A stretch of DNA of 45,733 nt from Flavobacteriaceae bacterium (GCA_009886265.1 QXZR01000085.1:1-45733), one strand, 5' to 3'; positions 8,943 through 18,333 are shown, counted from the stretch's first letter. Numbers and translations are program-made. Notes: a model not told the origin generated them from the letters alone.

Positions 8943-8950
8943 TACTTTTG
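8943..8950 (+). promoter_or_regulatory. Promoter -7 box for the miaB operon
   Basis: TACTTTTG fits TAnnTTTG and is identical to the boxes before topA and purH. The predicted start of transcription is about 8956, giving a leader of about 16 bases to the ATG at 8972. No good -33 TTG is present; that position is occupied by the TGACA palindrome. Confidence 0.65.
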
Positions 8951-8971
8951 TATGCTCGAAAAAATAAACAC

Positions 8972-10459
8972 ATGCCGAATACGCCAGTTGTTGATACTAA
9001 AAACCCAAATGCCTACAATGGCGAGGTACTGACCGTTTCTAAAGGTTCAAACAACAAGGGCGCAAAAAAGATGTTTATCGAATCCTACGGCTGTCAAATG
9101 AATTTTTCGGATAGTGAGATTGTTGCATCCATATTGGGAAAGGCCGGTTATCAAACAACCAACGAACTTAATGAAGCTGACCTAATTCTGGTCAATACTT
9201 GTTCTATTAGAGACAAGGCAGAGCAGACTGTTCGCAAACGTCTTACCACTTTTCAAAAAGCAAAAAAATCCAACCCCAATCTAAAAGTTGGCGTTTTGGG
9301 ATGTATGGCTGAACGATTGAAAAGTGCTTTTTTGGAAGAAGAAAAAATTGTGGATTTGGTAGTTGGACCCGATGCCTACAAAGACCTTCCAAATCTTGTG
9401 GCAGAAGTTGAATCAGGCAGAGACGCTGTTAATGTTATTCTTTCAAAAGAAGAAACATACGGCGATGTGCAGCCTGTACGCTTGCAATCCAATGGGGTAA
9501 CAGCCTTTGTTTCCATCACACGTGGTTGTGACAATATGTGTACGTTCTGCGTAGTACCTTTTACGCGTGGACGTGAGCGTAGCCGAGACCCAAAAAGTAT
9601 TTTAGCCGAAGTGAGCAATCTCGCCGAAAATGGCTTTAAAGAAGTTACCCTTCTGGGGCAAAACGTCGATAGTTACCTTTGGTATGGTGGTGGTCCTAAA
9701 AAAGACTTTCAAAAAGCTAGCCCACTGCAACAAAAAACTGCCGTTCACTTTCATCATTTATTGGACTTGGTAGCACAGGCACATCCAGGAATTCGCATTC
9801 GTTTTTCTACGTCTAATCCACAAGACATGACGCGAGACGTGCTTCACATCATGGCCAAGCACCCTAACATTTGCAACTACATCCATCTCCCCGTTCAATC
9901 TGGGAGTAATGACGTGCTTAAAGCAATGAACCGCCAACACACACGTGAGGAATACATGGCATTAATTGACGACATAAAGCGTCTATTGCCTGATTGTGGT
10001 ATTTCCCAAGACATGATTGCTGGTTTTCCCAACGAAACAGAACAAGACCATAAAGACACCCTAAGTCTTATGGAATATGTAACCTATGATTTTGGGTTTA
10101 TGTTTATGTACTCCGAGCGACCCGGCACCCCTGCTGCAAAAAAACTAGAAGACAATATTCCAGATGATATCAAAAAGAGAAGGCTTCAGGAAATTGTGGA
10201 TATGCAACAGAAACACGGGCGCATCCGAAATGAGCAACAACTAGGAAAAACAGTAGAGGTACTTATCGAAAAAACATCTAAACGATCTGAACAGCAATGG
10301 AGCGGAAGGGCACAACAAAACACCGTTGTCGTTTTCCCAAAAGACGATTATAAAATAGGTGATTTTGTATCTGTTATTGTTGACTCCTGCACATCTGCAA
10401 CACTTATTGGCACTGCTGTAGGTTATGGCCCAACTCAAAAACATCATCATCATGGATAA
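8972..10459 (+). CDS. miaB: tRNA-2-methylthio-N6-dimethylallyladenosine synthase MiaB
   Basis: 495 residues from ATG 8972. Radical-SAM methylthiotransferase that adds the 2-methylthio group to i6A37 of tRNAs reading UNN codons. The N-terminal domain has the three auxiliary-cluster cysteines (Cys41 in YGCQMNFSDSE, Cys77 in NTCSIRDKAE, Cys111 in LGCMAERL). The radical-SAM cluster is GCDNMCTFC (Cys186, 190, 193). A TRAM domain ends the protein (LIEKTSKR...VFPKDDYKIGDFVSVIV). The N-terminal extension of about 33 residues has no recognised domain. An upstream TTG at 8948 in frame overlaps the -7 promoter box, so ATG 8972 is preferred. First gene of an operon with the sigma-54 activator, lptE and secG; it overlaps the next gene by 8 bases. 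Confidence 0.96.
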   Translation: MPNTPVVDTKNPNAYNGEVLTVSKGSNNKGAKKMFIESYGCQMNFSDSEIVASILGKAGYQTTNELNEADLILVNTCSIRDKAEQTVRKRLTTFQKAKKSNPNLKVGVLGCMAERLKSAFLEEEKIVDLVVGPDAYKDLPNLVAEVESGRDAVNVILSKEETYGDVQPVRLQSNGVTAFVSITRGCDNMCTFCVVPFTRGRERSRDPKSILAEVSNLAENGFKEVTLLGQNVDSYLWYGGGPKKDFQKASPLQQKTAVHFHHLLDLVAQAHPGIRIRFSTSNPQDMTRDVLHIMAKHPNICNYIHLPVQSGSNDVLKAMNRQHTREEYMALIDDIKRLLPDCGISQDMIAGFPNETEQDHKDTLSLMEYVTYDFGFMFMYSERPGTPAAKKLEDNIPDDIKKRRLQEIVDMQQKHGRIRNEQQLGKTVEVLIEKTSKRSEQQWSGRAQQNTVVVFPKDDYKIGDFVSVIVDSCTSATLIGTAVGYGPTQKHHHHG

Positions 10460-11696
10460 TGTTCAAAATATAAAACAACGTTTTGGCATCATTGGCAATG
10501 ATCCCCAACTCAATTTTGCCATTGGGAAGGGTCTACGTGTGGCGCCCACTGAAATTTCAGTTTTGGTAACGGGAGAGTCTGGTGTAGGTAAAGAAATTTT
10601 TCCACGCATCATTCATCAATTGTCGAACCGTAAACACGGTAAGTATATTGCGGTTAACTGTGGTGCTATTCCAGAAGGAACCATAGATTCTGAATTGTTT
10701 GGGCACGAAAAAGGGGCCTTTACGGGAGCCACCCAAACGCGCAGTGGTTACTTTGAAGTAGCCAATGGTGGCACTATATTTTTGGATGAAGTTGGAGAGC
10801 TACCGCTATCTACCCAAGTAAGGCTGCTTCGGGTTTTGGAAAACGGTGAGTTTTTAAAAGTGGGGTCTTCTAAAGTGCAAAAAACGGATGTACGCGTGGT
10901 AGCAGCAACCAATGTACATATGCTAGAAGCTATTCACAAAGGAAAATTTAGAGAAGATTTATACTACAGGCTAAGTACGGTTGAAATTAACCTGCCGCCG
11001 CTCAGAGACAGAAAAGGTGATATTCACTTATTGTTTCGAAAGTTTGCTGCCGACTTTGCACAAAAATACCGCATGCCTACCGTTCGCTTAGACGACAAGG
11101 CACAGGCATTACTTGAGCAACAACCATGGGCTGGAAATATCCGGCAGCTGCGCAACATTGCCGAGCAGCTATCTGTTTTGGAGCAAGAAAGAAATATTAA
11201 TGTGCAAATTTTAAGGCTATACCTGCCTGCGACAAAAGCGAACTTGCCTGCGGTTATTGACCAAAAAGAATCCGGTGGTGATTTTTCTTCAGAACGCGAA
11301 ATTCTATACAAGGTGCTTTTTGACATGAAAGCTGACCTCAACGATCTTAAAAAACTAACGCACGAGCTCATGAATACCTCGAGCATGGACCAAGCGAAAA
11401 CCCAACATGAGGGATTAATTGAAAAAATATACGGAGACAAACCTGCTGAAGAAGAACCCTACCAGCTGCAAACCACTAATGCTGCCAAGCCAGTGCCACA
11501 AGATTTTAATGACCGATATGAGTATGCGGAAGAAATTGAAGAAGCAGAAACCCTATCTTTACAAGACAAAGAGCTAGAACTAATCGTTAAAGCATTGGAA
11601 CGTAACAAGGGCAGAAGAAAGGCTGCAGCAGCAGAATTAGGTATTTCGGAGCGCACACTCTACCGAAAGATTAAACAATTTGATTTAGACAAATAA
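10452..11696 (+). CDS. Sigma-54-dependent transcriptional activator (no receiver domain)
   Basis: 414 residues from ATG 10452, the start that gives the family-like N-terminus MDNVQNIKQRFGIIGNDPQL. It is an AAA+ enhancer-binding protein that remodels RNA polymerase with sigma-54: Walker A GESGVGKE (41-48), the sigma-54-contacting loop GAFTGA (88-93) and Walker B IFLDE (109-113). A Fis-type helix-turn-helix closes the protein (AAAELGISERTLYRKIKQF). No receiver, GAF or PAS domain precedes the AAA+ module, so activity must be set by expression level, by the acidic linker (about 270-375) or by a partner. The start overlaps miaB by 8 bases and lptE follows 1 base after the stop. Its location before an envelope operon and groESL suggests stress or envelope control. 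Confidence 0.93.
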   Translation: MDNVQNIKQRFGIIGNDPQLNFAIGKGLRVAPTEISVLVTGESGVGKEIFPRIIHQLSNRKHGKYIAVNCGAIPEGTIDSELFGHEKGAFTGATQTRSGYFEVANGGTIFLDEVGELPLSTQVRLLRVLENGEFLKVGSSKVQKTDVRVVAATNVHMLEAIHKGKFREDLYYRLSTVEINLPPLRDRKGDIHLLFRKFAADFAQKYRMPTVRLDDKAQALLEQQPWAGNIRQLRNIAEQLSVLEQERNINVQILRLYLPATKANLPAVIDQKESGGDFSSEREILYKVLFDMKADLNDLKKLTHELMNTSSMDQAKTQHEGLIEKIYGDKPAEEEPYQLQTTNAAKPVPQDFNDRYEYAEEIEEAETLSLQDKELELIVKALERNKGRRKAAAAELGISERTLYRKIKQFDLDK

Positions 11697-11697
11697 T

Positions 11698-12204
11698 ATG
11701 AAAAAAGGCATTGTTTTGATTTTTGTATTGCTCGTGGGGTGCAAGTATTATTCCTTCACGGGGGCTTCTATTCCAGAGGGTGCAGAAACAGTGCAAGTCA
11801 ACTTTTTTGTAAATAATGCTGCCAATGAGGTGGGTTCCGTTTTTGAACCAGGTCTTGACCGTGATTTTACAAATGCTGTCGAAGAAATGTTACTCAATCA
11901 AACCAACTTAGATCTGACAAATGTCAATGGGAACTTGATTTATGAAGGGGAAATTGTAACTTATCGGGTAACTCCGATGACTGCAACGGCTCAAGAAACT
12001 GCAGCGCAAAACAGACTTACCATGGGCGTTAACGTGCGTTATTTCAACACCCTCAACGACGAAGACGACTTTGAAAAGAAGTTTAGTTTCTTCTATGATT
12101 TTGATGCTGCCACTCAAGTTCAAACAATACAATCTGAAGCACACGAAATACTGTTCGAGCGCATTACCCAAGATATTTTTAATGAATCGTTGGCAAAATG
12201 GTAA
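11698..12204 (+). CDS. lptE: LPS-assembly lipoprotein LptE
   Basis: 168 residues with a lipoprotein signal (hydrophobic 4-13, LLVGC, Cys15) followed by YYSFTGASIPEGAETVQVNFF, typical of Bacteroidota LptE. The protein plugs the LptD outer-membrane barrel and helps insert lipopolysaccharide. Features include the NEVGSVFEPGLDRDFTNAVEE block, a strand-rich core (GEIVTYRVTPM) and the C-terminal helix HEILFERITQDIFNESLAKW. It is tightly packed between the sigma-54 activator (1-base gap) and the TPR-like gene (7-base overlap), so one mRNA is expected. Overall sequence conservation of LptE is low, so the call rests on the N-terminal motif, length and synteny. Confidence 0.88.
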   Translation: MKKGIVLIFVLLVGCKYYSFTGASIPEGAETVQVNFFVNNAANEVGSVFEPGLDRDFTNAVEEMLLNQTNLDLTNVNGNLIYEGEIVTYRVTPMTATAQETAAQNRLTMGVNVRYFNTLNDEDDFEKKFSFFYDFDAATQVQTIQSEAHEILFERITQDIFNESLAKW

Positions 12205-12809
12205 ACAGCGAACATACATATTTGACAAAATTACGTGAGCAGGGACACGATGACCCAGAAGCAACGCTAAGCCGTGTAGAAACACTCATACAGCAGTACC
12301 CCTATTTTCAAGCCCTACACCACTTGGGTTGGCAAATTGCCGAAAAGCATATCCAAAAGCAGGCACCTTCTTTTTTAGCATCTTGTGCGGTACATACCAA
12401 AAACAGACTACACCTAATCAAATCGCCTGCAGGTGAAGCAGAACGTATTACACTTGCGAAACAAAGTCGTGCAGCAGACGAGGTCATGTCGTTTGTGGAT
12501 TGGCTACACCAAGTAGATGATTCCCTGCCAAAGGAAACAAATCAAGAGCGGCTCATTGACAAATTCATTACCGATACCCCTAAAATTGGTTTGGTAAAAG
12601 ACAAAAAGAAAACTGTAGACCTAACGCAAAAACAGCAATTTGATGACAAATCGCTGATGACGGAGACCTTGGCAAAGATCTATGTCAAGCAAGGGAAATT
12701 TAAAAACGCAATAAACGCCTATGAGATATTGGCATTGAAATATCCAGAAAAAAGTAGTTTATTTGCAGACCAAATTAAAGAAATTAAGAAAGCACAAAAC
12801 CAAAGTTAA
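12198..12809 (+). CDS. Conserved hypothetical protein with a C-terminal TPR-like helix pair
   Basis: 203 residues, no signal peptide or membrane helix, probably cytoplasmic. The N-terminus reads as short amphipathic helices (LIQQYPYFQALHHLGWQIAEK). The middle (about 105-150) is charged and includes IDKFITDTPKIG. The end (about 152-198) looks like a single tetratricopeptide repeat, TLAKIYVKQGKFKNAINAYE. This composition matches, from memory, a family sitting between lptE and secG in flavobacteria, but no biochemical function is known to me. Overlap of 7 bases with lptE and a 1-base gap to secG indicate co-translation with envelope genes, so a role in protein export or LPS assembly is possible but unproven. 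Confidence 0.8.
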   Translation: MVNSEHTYLTKLREQGHDDPEATLSRVETLIQQYPYFQALHHLGWQIAEKHIQKQAPSFLASCAVHTKNRLHLIKSPAGEAERITLAKQSRAADEVMSFVDWLHQVDDSLPKETNQERLIDKFITDTPKIGLVKDKKKTVDLTQKQQFDDKSLMTETLAKIYVKQGKFKNAINAYEILALKYPEKSSLFADQIKEIKKAQNQS

Positions 12810-12810
12810 T

Positions 12811-13167
12811 ATGAGTACATTTTCCATTTTTCTAGTACTAACCATCATCGTTTGCTTTTTGCTAATCCTAGTGGTAATGGTTCAAAACCCCAAAGGCGGT
12901 GGTCTTTCATCTGCATTTGGTGGTAGCTCTCAACAACTTGGAGGCGTTCAAAAAACGACCGACTTTCTAGACAAAAGTACTTGGGTGCTTGCTACATTAT
13001 TATTGGTTCTAATTCTGATATCCAATTCCATGATTAGCATGCCGACAAATACGAGTGAGTCTACCCTTATTGATGAAACAGCAATTGAGGAAAGCATTCC
13101 GGAAGCTATTCCAGAAGAAATTCCAGAGGAACTTCCCGAGTTACCACTAACAGACGGCGAGGATTAA
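12811..13167 (+). CDS. secG: Preprotein translocase subunit SecG
   Basis: 118 residues from ATG 12811. SecG is the small membrane partner of SecYE. Two membrane helices (about 2-24 and 50-71) flank the conserved cytosolic loop VMVQNPKGGGLSSAFGGSS, and the loop continues as GGVQKTTDFLDK. The C-terminal tail is acidic and Pro/Glu-rich (IPEEIPEELPELP), longer than in E. coli but common in Bacteroidota. An upstream in-frame codon would add 16 residues copied from the end of the previous gene, so ATG 12811 is the true start. It is the last gene of the miaB operon. No hairpin terminator is seen before the groES control region. Confidence 0.94.
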   Translation: MSTFSIFLVLTIIVCFLLILVVMVQNPKGGGLSSAFGGSSQQLGGVQKTTDFLDKSTWVLATLLLVLILISNSMISMPTNTSESTLIDETAIEESIPEAIPEEIPEELPELPLTDGED

Positions 13168-13169
13168 AA

Positions 13170-13182
13170 TGTCAAGCTGTCA
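13170..13182 (+). promoter_or_regulatory. TGTCA-N3-TGTCA element upstream of groES
   Basis: TGTCAAGCTGTCA holds two direct copies of TGTCA with 3 bases between; a further TTGAC half-site follows at 13188-13192. It shares the half-site and spacing of the palindrome before miaB (8913-8925). Its centre lies about 66 bases before the start point predicted from the -24/-12 box at 13216, a position where an activator could act. Confidence 0.5.
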
Positions 13183-13215
13183 GTTTTTTGACTCCTTTTT
13201 TCTTGTTTTTTGCTA

Positions 13216-13231
13216 TGGCACAATTGATGCT
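13216..13231 (+). promoter_or_regulatory. Candidate sigma-54 (-24/-12) promoter of groESL
   Basis: TGGCACAATTGATGCT has the -24 element TGGCAC and, exactly ten bases after the GG, a GC pair, matching the consensus TGGCAC-N5-TTGCW with one mismatch. Transcription would start near 13242, leaving a leader of about 16 bases to the groES ATG. No convincing TTG-N19-TAnnTTTG promoter is present in the same gap. Confidence 0.55.
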
Positions 13232-13257
13232 GAATAATTAAAAATTAAATTTTAGAC

Positions 13258-13539
13258 ATGAGTACAATCAATATCAAACCCTTGGCTGATCGCGTCGTAA
13301 TTGCACCATTGGCTGCAGAGACGACTACCGCATCAGGAATTATCATTCCAGATACAGCTAAAGAAAAACCACAAAAAGGAACTGTAGTAGCTACAGGACC
13401 AGGAACTAAAGACGATGCCATCACTGTTCAGGTGGGCGATACCGTATTGTATGGCAAATATGCCGGTACAGAACTAAAATTAGACGGTGGCGATTATATC
13501 ATCATGCGCGAAAGCGACATTCTAGGAACCATTTCATAA
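13258..13539 (+). CDS. groES: Co-chaperonin GroES
   Basis: 93 residues, the usual length for GroES/Cpn10. The heptameric lid caps the GroEL folding chamber. Visible features are the N-terminal [19 protein letters not shown], the mobile loop [18 protein letters not shown] that binds GroEL, and the core [10 protein letters not shown] and [20 protein letters not shown]. It is followed after 9 bases by groEL. The 90-base upstream gap holds the TGTCA repeat and the -24/-12 box described separately, so groESL can be transcribed apart from the secG operon. Confidence 0.98.
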   Translation: MSTINIKPLADRVVIAPLAAETTTASGIIIPDTAKEKPQKGTVVATGPGTKDDAITVQVGDTVLYGKYAGTELKLDGGDYIIMRESDILGTIS

Positions 13540-15186
<1,647 letters not shown>

Positions 15187-15201
15187 ACAATCCATTATAT
15201 G

Positions 15202-15227
15202 CTGCCCCTTTATGGGGCAGTTTTTTT
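15202..15227 (+). terminator. Intrinsic terminator after groEL, fused to next start codon
   Basis: A perfect 7-bp GC-rich stem (CTGCCCC / GGGGCAG, loop TTTAT) is followed by seven T residues, and the ATG of the GAF-domain gene begins at the next base (15228). It should end groESL transcription efficiently. Confidence 0.9.
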
Positions 15228-15698
15228 ATGTACAAATCCCTTCTTGAACATATTGCCCAGCGTTTAAACCAAAATCCAGACCCACAAGAGGCGTTGGGAT
15301 GGGTTTGTGCTGAAATACAGCAAAAACTCCCTGCCTACGATTGGGTAGGCTTCTATTTTCACAAGCCCGAAAAAAAAGAACTCCACCTAAAAGCATTTGC
15401 TGGAAAACCAACAGACCATGTCGTAATCCCGTTTGGAAAAGGAATCTGCGGTCAGGTTGCTTTGAGTAACCAAAACTTTGTGGTAGACGACGTGTCTGAG
15501 CAAGACAACTATATTGCATGTAGCATAGACGTGAAGTCTGAAATTGTGGTGCCGCTTTTTATGAAAGGAAAAAACGTGGGGCAAATTGATGTAGATTCCA
15601 ACACAGCCCTTGCTTTTGACAAAAAAGACGAGGTATTTTTAGTGGAAGCAAACCGTCTGATTGCTGCTTATTTATTGCGCTCAAAAATGAACTTTTAG
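15228..15698 (+). CDS. GAF-domain protein of the free methionine-R-sulfoxide reductase (fRMsr) family
   Basis: 156 residues, a single GAF domain and probably cytoplasmic. The motifs IPFGKGICGQVA (Cys74) and NYIACSIDVKSEIVVPLF (Cys98) match the fRMsr family, which reduces free methionine-(R)-sulfoxide using thioredoxin. The 24-residue spacing equals that of Cys94 and Cys118 in the E. coli enzyme. The third cysteine (Cys84 in E. coli) should be ten residues before Cys74, but the residue there is His64, so the usual disulfide relay is incomplete. It may be a reductase with a changed mechanism or a ligand-binding GAF protein. The ATG directly follows the T-run of the groEL terminator and its promoter is unclear; another in-frame start would remove the first helix. 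Confidence 0.8.
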   Translation: MYKSLLEHIAQRLNQNPDPQEALGWVCAEIQQKLPAYDWVGFYFHKPEKKELHLKAFAGKPTDHVVIPFGKGICGQVALSNQNFVVDDVSEQDNYIACSIDVKSEIVVPLFMKGKNVGQIDVDSNTALAFDKKDEVFLVEANRLIAAYLLRSKMNF

Positions 15699-15712
15699 TG
15701 GGATAAAATTCC

Positions 15713-15720
15713 TACTTTTG
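15713..15720 (+). promoter_or_regulatory. Promoter -7 box for purH
   Basis: TACTTTTG fits TAnnTTTG and lies 19 bases before the purH ATG, overlapping nothing else. The same 8-mer serves topA and miaB. The -33 position (about 15691-15693) has no clear TTG. Confidence 0.6.
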
Positions 15721-15739
15721 TGCTTTCAATTTTTATTTC

Positions 15740-17266
15740 ATGCAAGACGCTATTCAAGCCAAATCCGCCCTTATTTCTGTATTCAACAAAGAGGGGCTTG
15801 CGCCCATCGTTACCAAGATGCACGAATTGGGCATTACACTCTACTCAACAGGTGGAACTGCAGCCTTTATTGAAGCGCAGGGTGTTCCCGTACTTCAAGT
15901 CGAGGATTTGACTTCATACCCCTCTATTTTAGGCGGTCGTGTTAAGACTTTGCACCCAAAAGTGTTTGGCGGCATTCTCAACCGTAGATCAAATGAAAAT
16001 GATCAAGAAGAATTGGCGCAATACAGCATACCACATTTAGACATTGTGTTGGTGGACTTATATCCATTTGAAGATACCGTCAAATCTGGAGCATCTGAAG
16101 CAGACATTATTGAAAAAATAGACATTGGTGGGATTTCACTTATTCGTGCTGCTGCCAAAAACTACAAAGATGTATTATGCGTATCATCGGTGGATGATTA
16201 CGATGCATTTCTAGCGCTGCTAGAAAGCAAAAATGGAAAAACGGAATTGACCGACCGCAAACAATTTGCCGCAAATGCATTCCGCGTGTCTTCACACTAC
16301 GACACACATATTTTCAACTTTTTTGAAGAAGACAACGATGCGCTAAAACTAAGCTACAACGATGGCAAGGTGTTGCGTTATGGCGAAAACCCACATCAAA
16401 AAGGAACTTTCTTCGGAGATTTTGACGAAGTATTTTTCAAGCATCACGGTAAGGCGCTTTCCTACAACAACCTCCTAGACGTTGATGCTGCAGTACAGTT
16501 GATGGCAGAATTTAAAGATGATGCACCAACTTTTGCTATCTTAAAACACAACAATGCTTGTGGTTTGGCTACACGTGATAACATATCACAGGCCTATACA
16601 GACGCACTTGCTGGCGATCCTGTGTCTGCCTTTGGCGGGGTACTAATTGCCAACACCACCATAGACCCACCCACTGCTGAAAAGATCAACACGCTTTTCT
16701 GTGAGGTCGTTATTGCACCTGCTTTTGAGGCCAATGCTTTGAAAGTACTAAAACAAAAAAAGAATAGAATTTTGCTGGATTTAAAAAGCTATCCGCAACC
16801 CAGTACTTTGGTTCGCTCTTGCCTCAATGGACATTTGGTGCAAGAACGCGACGGAATAACAGACGACAAGTCTATGCTAGATGAAGTCACGGAACGAAAA
16901 GCCACTGCGCAGGAAATTGACGATTTGTTGTTTGCTTCTAAAATTGCAAAACACACCAAATCCAACACGATTGTTTTGGCTAAAAACGGACAGTTATTTG
17001 CAGCTGGAACAGGTCAAACTTCAAGAGTGGATGCGCTAAATCAGTCCATTGAAAAAGCTAAGCATTTTGGTTTTGATTTGACTGGAGCAGTTATGGCTAG
17101 TGATGCCTTCTTCCCTTTTCCTGATTGTGTTGAAATTGCAAATAAAGCAGGTATTGTAGCCGTAATTCAACCTGGAGGGTCTATCAAAGACCAATTGAGT
17201 ATTGACTATTGCAATGGAAATAATTTAGCAATGGTCATGACTGGGGTAAGGCATTTTAAACATTAA
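15740..17266 (+). CDS. purH: Bifunctional AICAR formyltransferase / IMP cyclohydrolase PurH
   Basis: 508 residues, catalysing the last two steps of IMP synthesis: formylation of AICAR with 10-formyl-THF, then ring closure. The N-terminal MGS-like cyclohydrolase domain is seen in ALISVFNKEGLAPIVTKM, LYSTGGTAAFIEAQG and GGRVKTLHPKVFGGIL. The C-terminal transformylase has LRYGENPHQKGTFF and the catalytic Lys-His of ILKHNNACGLA, and ends with AGIVAVIQPGGSIKDQ and MTGVRHFKH. The start is supported by the -7 box 19 bases upstream. mreB follows after 30 bases. Confidence 0.98.
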   Translation: MQDAIQAKSALISVFNKEGLAPIVTKMHELGITLYSTGGTAAFIEAQGVPVLQVEDLTSYPSILGGRVKTLHPKVFGGILNRRSNENDQEELAQYSIPHLDIVLVDLYPFEDTVKSGASEADIIEKIDIGGISLIRAAAKNYKDVLCVSSVDDYDAFLALLESKNGKTELTDRKQFAANAFRVSSHYDTHIFNFFEEDNDALKLSYNDGKVLRYGENPHQKGTFFGDFDEVFFKHHGKALSYNNLLDVDAAVQLMAEFKDDAPTFAILKHNNACGLATRDNISQAYTDALAGDPVSAFGGVLIANTTIDPPTAEKINTLFCEVVIAPAFEANALKVLKQKKNRILLDLKSYPQPSTLVRSCLNGHLVQERDGITDDKSMLDEVTERKATAQEIDDLLFASKIAKHTKSNTIVLAKNGQLFAAGTGQTSRVDALNQSIEKAKHFGFDLTGAVMASDAFFPFPDCVEIANKAGIVAVIQPGGSIKDQLSIDYCNGNNLAMVMTGVRHFKH

Positions 17267-17296
17267 TTCGTATTATTACATACCAATACCAATTAC

Positions 17297-18325
17297 ATGG
17301 GATTTTTTGACTTTTTGACTGAAGAAATAGCTATCGACTTAGGTACGGCTAACACGCTTATTATTCACAATGATAAGGTAGTAGTAGACAGTCCATCTAT
17401 AGTAGCTATAGACAGAAGGAATGACAAAATTATTGCTGTGGGTCAAGAAGCCAACCAAATGCAAGGCAAAACCCACGAAAACATCAAAACGATACGTCCA
17501 CTAAAAGACGGCGTTATTGCTGATTTTAATGCTTCTGAGCAAATGATCAGCTTGTTTATTAAGAATATCCCTTCGCTCAAAAAACGTTTTTTCACGCCAT
17601 CGCTTCGCATGGTAATTTGTATACCATCTGGTATTACAGAAGTGGAGATGCGCGCCGTTCGAGAATCTGCAGAGCGTGTTAATGGAAAAGAAGTCTATTT
17701 GATTCACGAGCCTATGGCAGCAGCCATTGGTATTGGCGTTGACATCATGCAGCCAAAAGGAAACATGATTGTAGACATAGGTGGTGGAACTACTGAAATT
17801 GCGGTTATTGCCCTTTCTGGAATTGTGTGTGATAAATCGGTTAAGATTGCGGGAGATGTATTTACTAACGACATCATCTACTACATGCGTACCCAACACA
17901 ACCTATTTATTGGTGAGCGCACGGCAGAACGCGTCAAAATAAGCATTGGGTCTGCTACTGAAGAATTGGAAAACCCTCCAGAAGACATGTCTGTTCAAGG
18001 ACGTGATTTGTTAACGGGTAAGCCCAAAGAAATTCTTATTTCTTATCGAGAAATTCACAAAGCACTTGACAAGTCCATTATCAGAATAGAAGATTCTGTT
18101 ATGGAAACACTTGCACAAACGCCTCCTGAACTGGCGGCGGATATTTACAACACTGGCGTGTACCTTGCTGGTGGTGGTTCTATGCTGCGAGGTCTAGACA
18201 AAAGACTTTCTCAAAAAACGGAACTCCCCATTTTTATTGCAGAAGATCCACTTCGAGCTGTAGTTCGAGGAACTGGCACTGTGCTTAAAAACATTGAACG
18301 ATATAAGTCTGTTTTGATAAAGTAG
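17297..18325 (+). CDS. mreB: Rod-shape-determining protein MreB
   Basis: 342 residues, a bacterial actin that forms membrane-attached filaments guiding side-wall synthesis. The actin-fold motifs are present in order: phosphate 1 IDLGTANTLI (residues 13-22), phosphate 2 MIVDIGGGTTEIAVIALSG and adenosine GVYLAGGGSMLRGLDKRL. An N-terminal amphipathic stretch (MGFFDFLTEE) may bind the membrane. It is the first of five cell-shape genes in one tight run (mreB, mreC, mreD, mrdA, rodA). The gap from purH is 30 bases with no evident terminator. Confidence 0.97.
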   Translation: MGFFDFLTEEIAIDLGTANTLIIHNDKVVVDSPSIVAIDRRNDKIIAVGQEANQMQGKTHENIKTIRPLKDGVIADFNASEQMISLFIKNIPSLKKRFFTPSLRMVICIPSGITEVEMRAVRESAERVNGKEVYLIHEPMAAAIGIGVDIMQPKGNMIVDIGGGTTEIAVIALSGIVCDKSVKIAGDVFTNDIIYYMRTQHNLFIGERTAERVKISIGSATEELENPPEDMSVQGRDLLTGKPKEILISYREIHKALDKSIIRIEDSVMETLAQTPPELAADIYNTGVYLAGGGSMLRGLDKRLSQKTELPIFIAEDPLRAVVRGTGTVLKNIERYKSVLIK

Positions 18326-18333
18326 TGTAACAC

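Noticed and set aside
8948-8971. Upstream TTG start for miaB adding eight residues
   Set aside because: The codon overlaps the -7 promoter box, so it would lie before the start of transcription; ATG 8972 fits.
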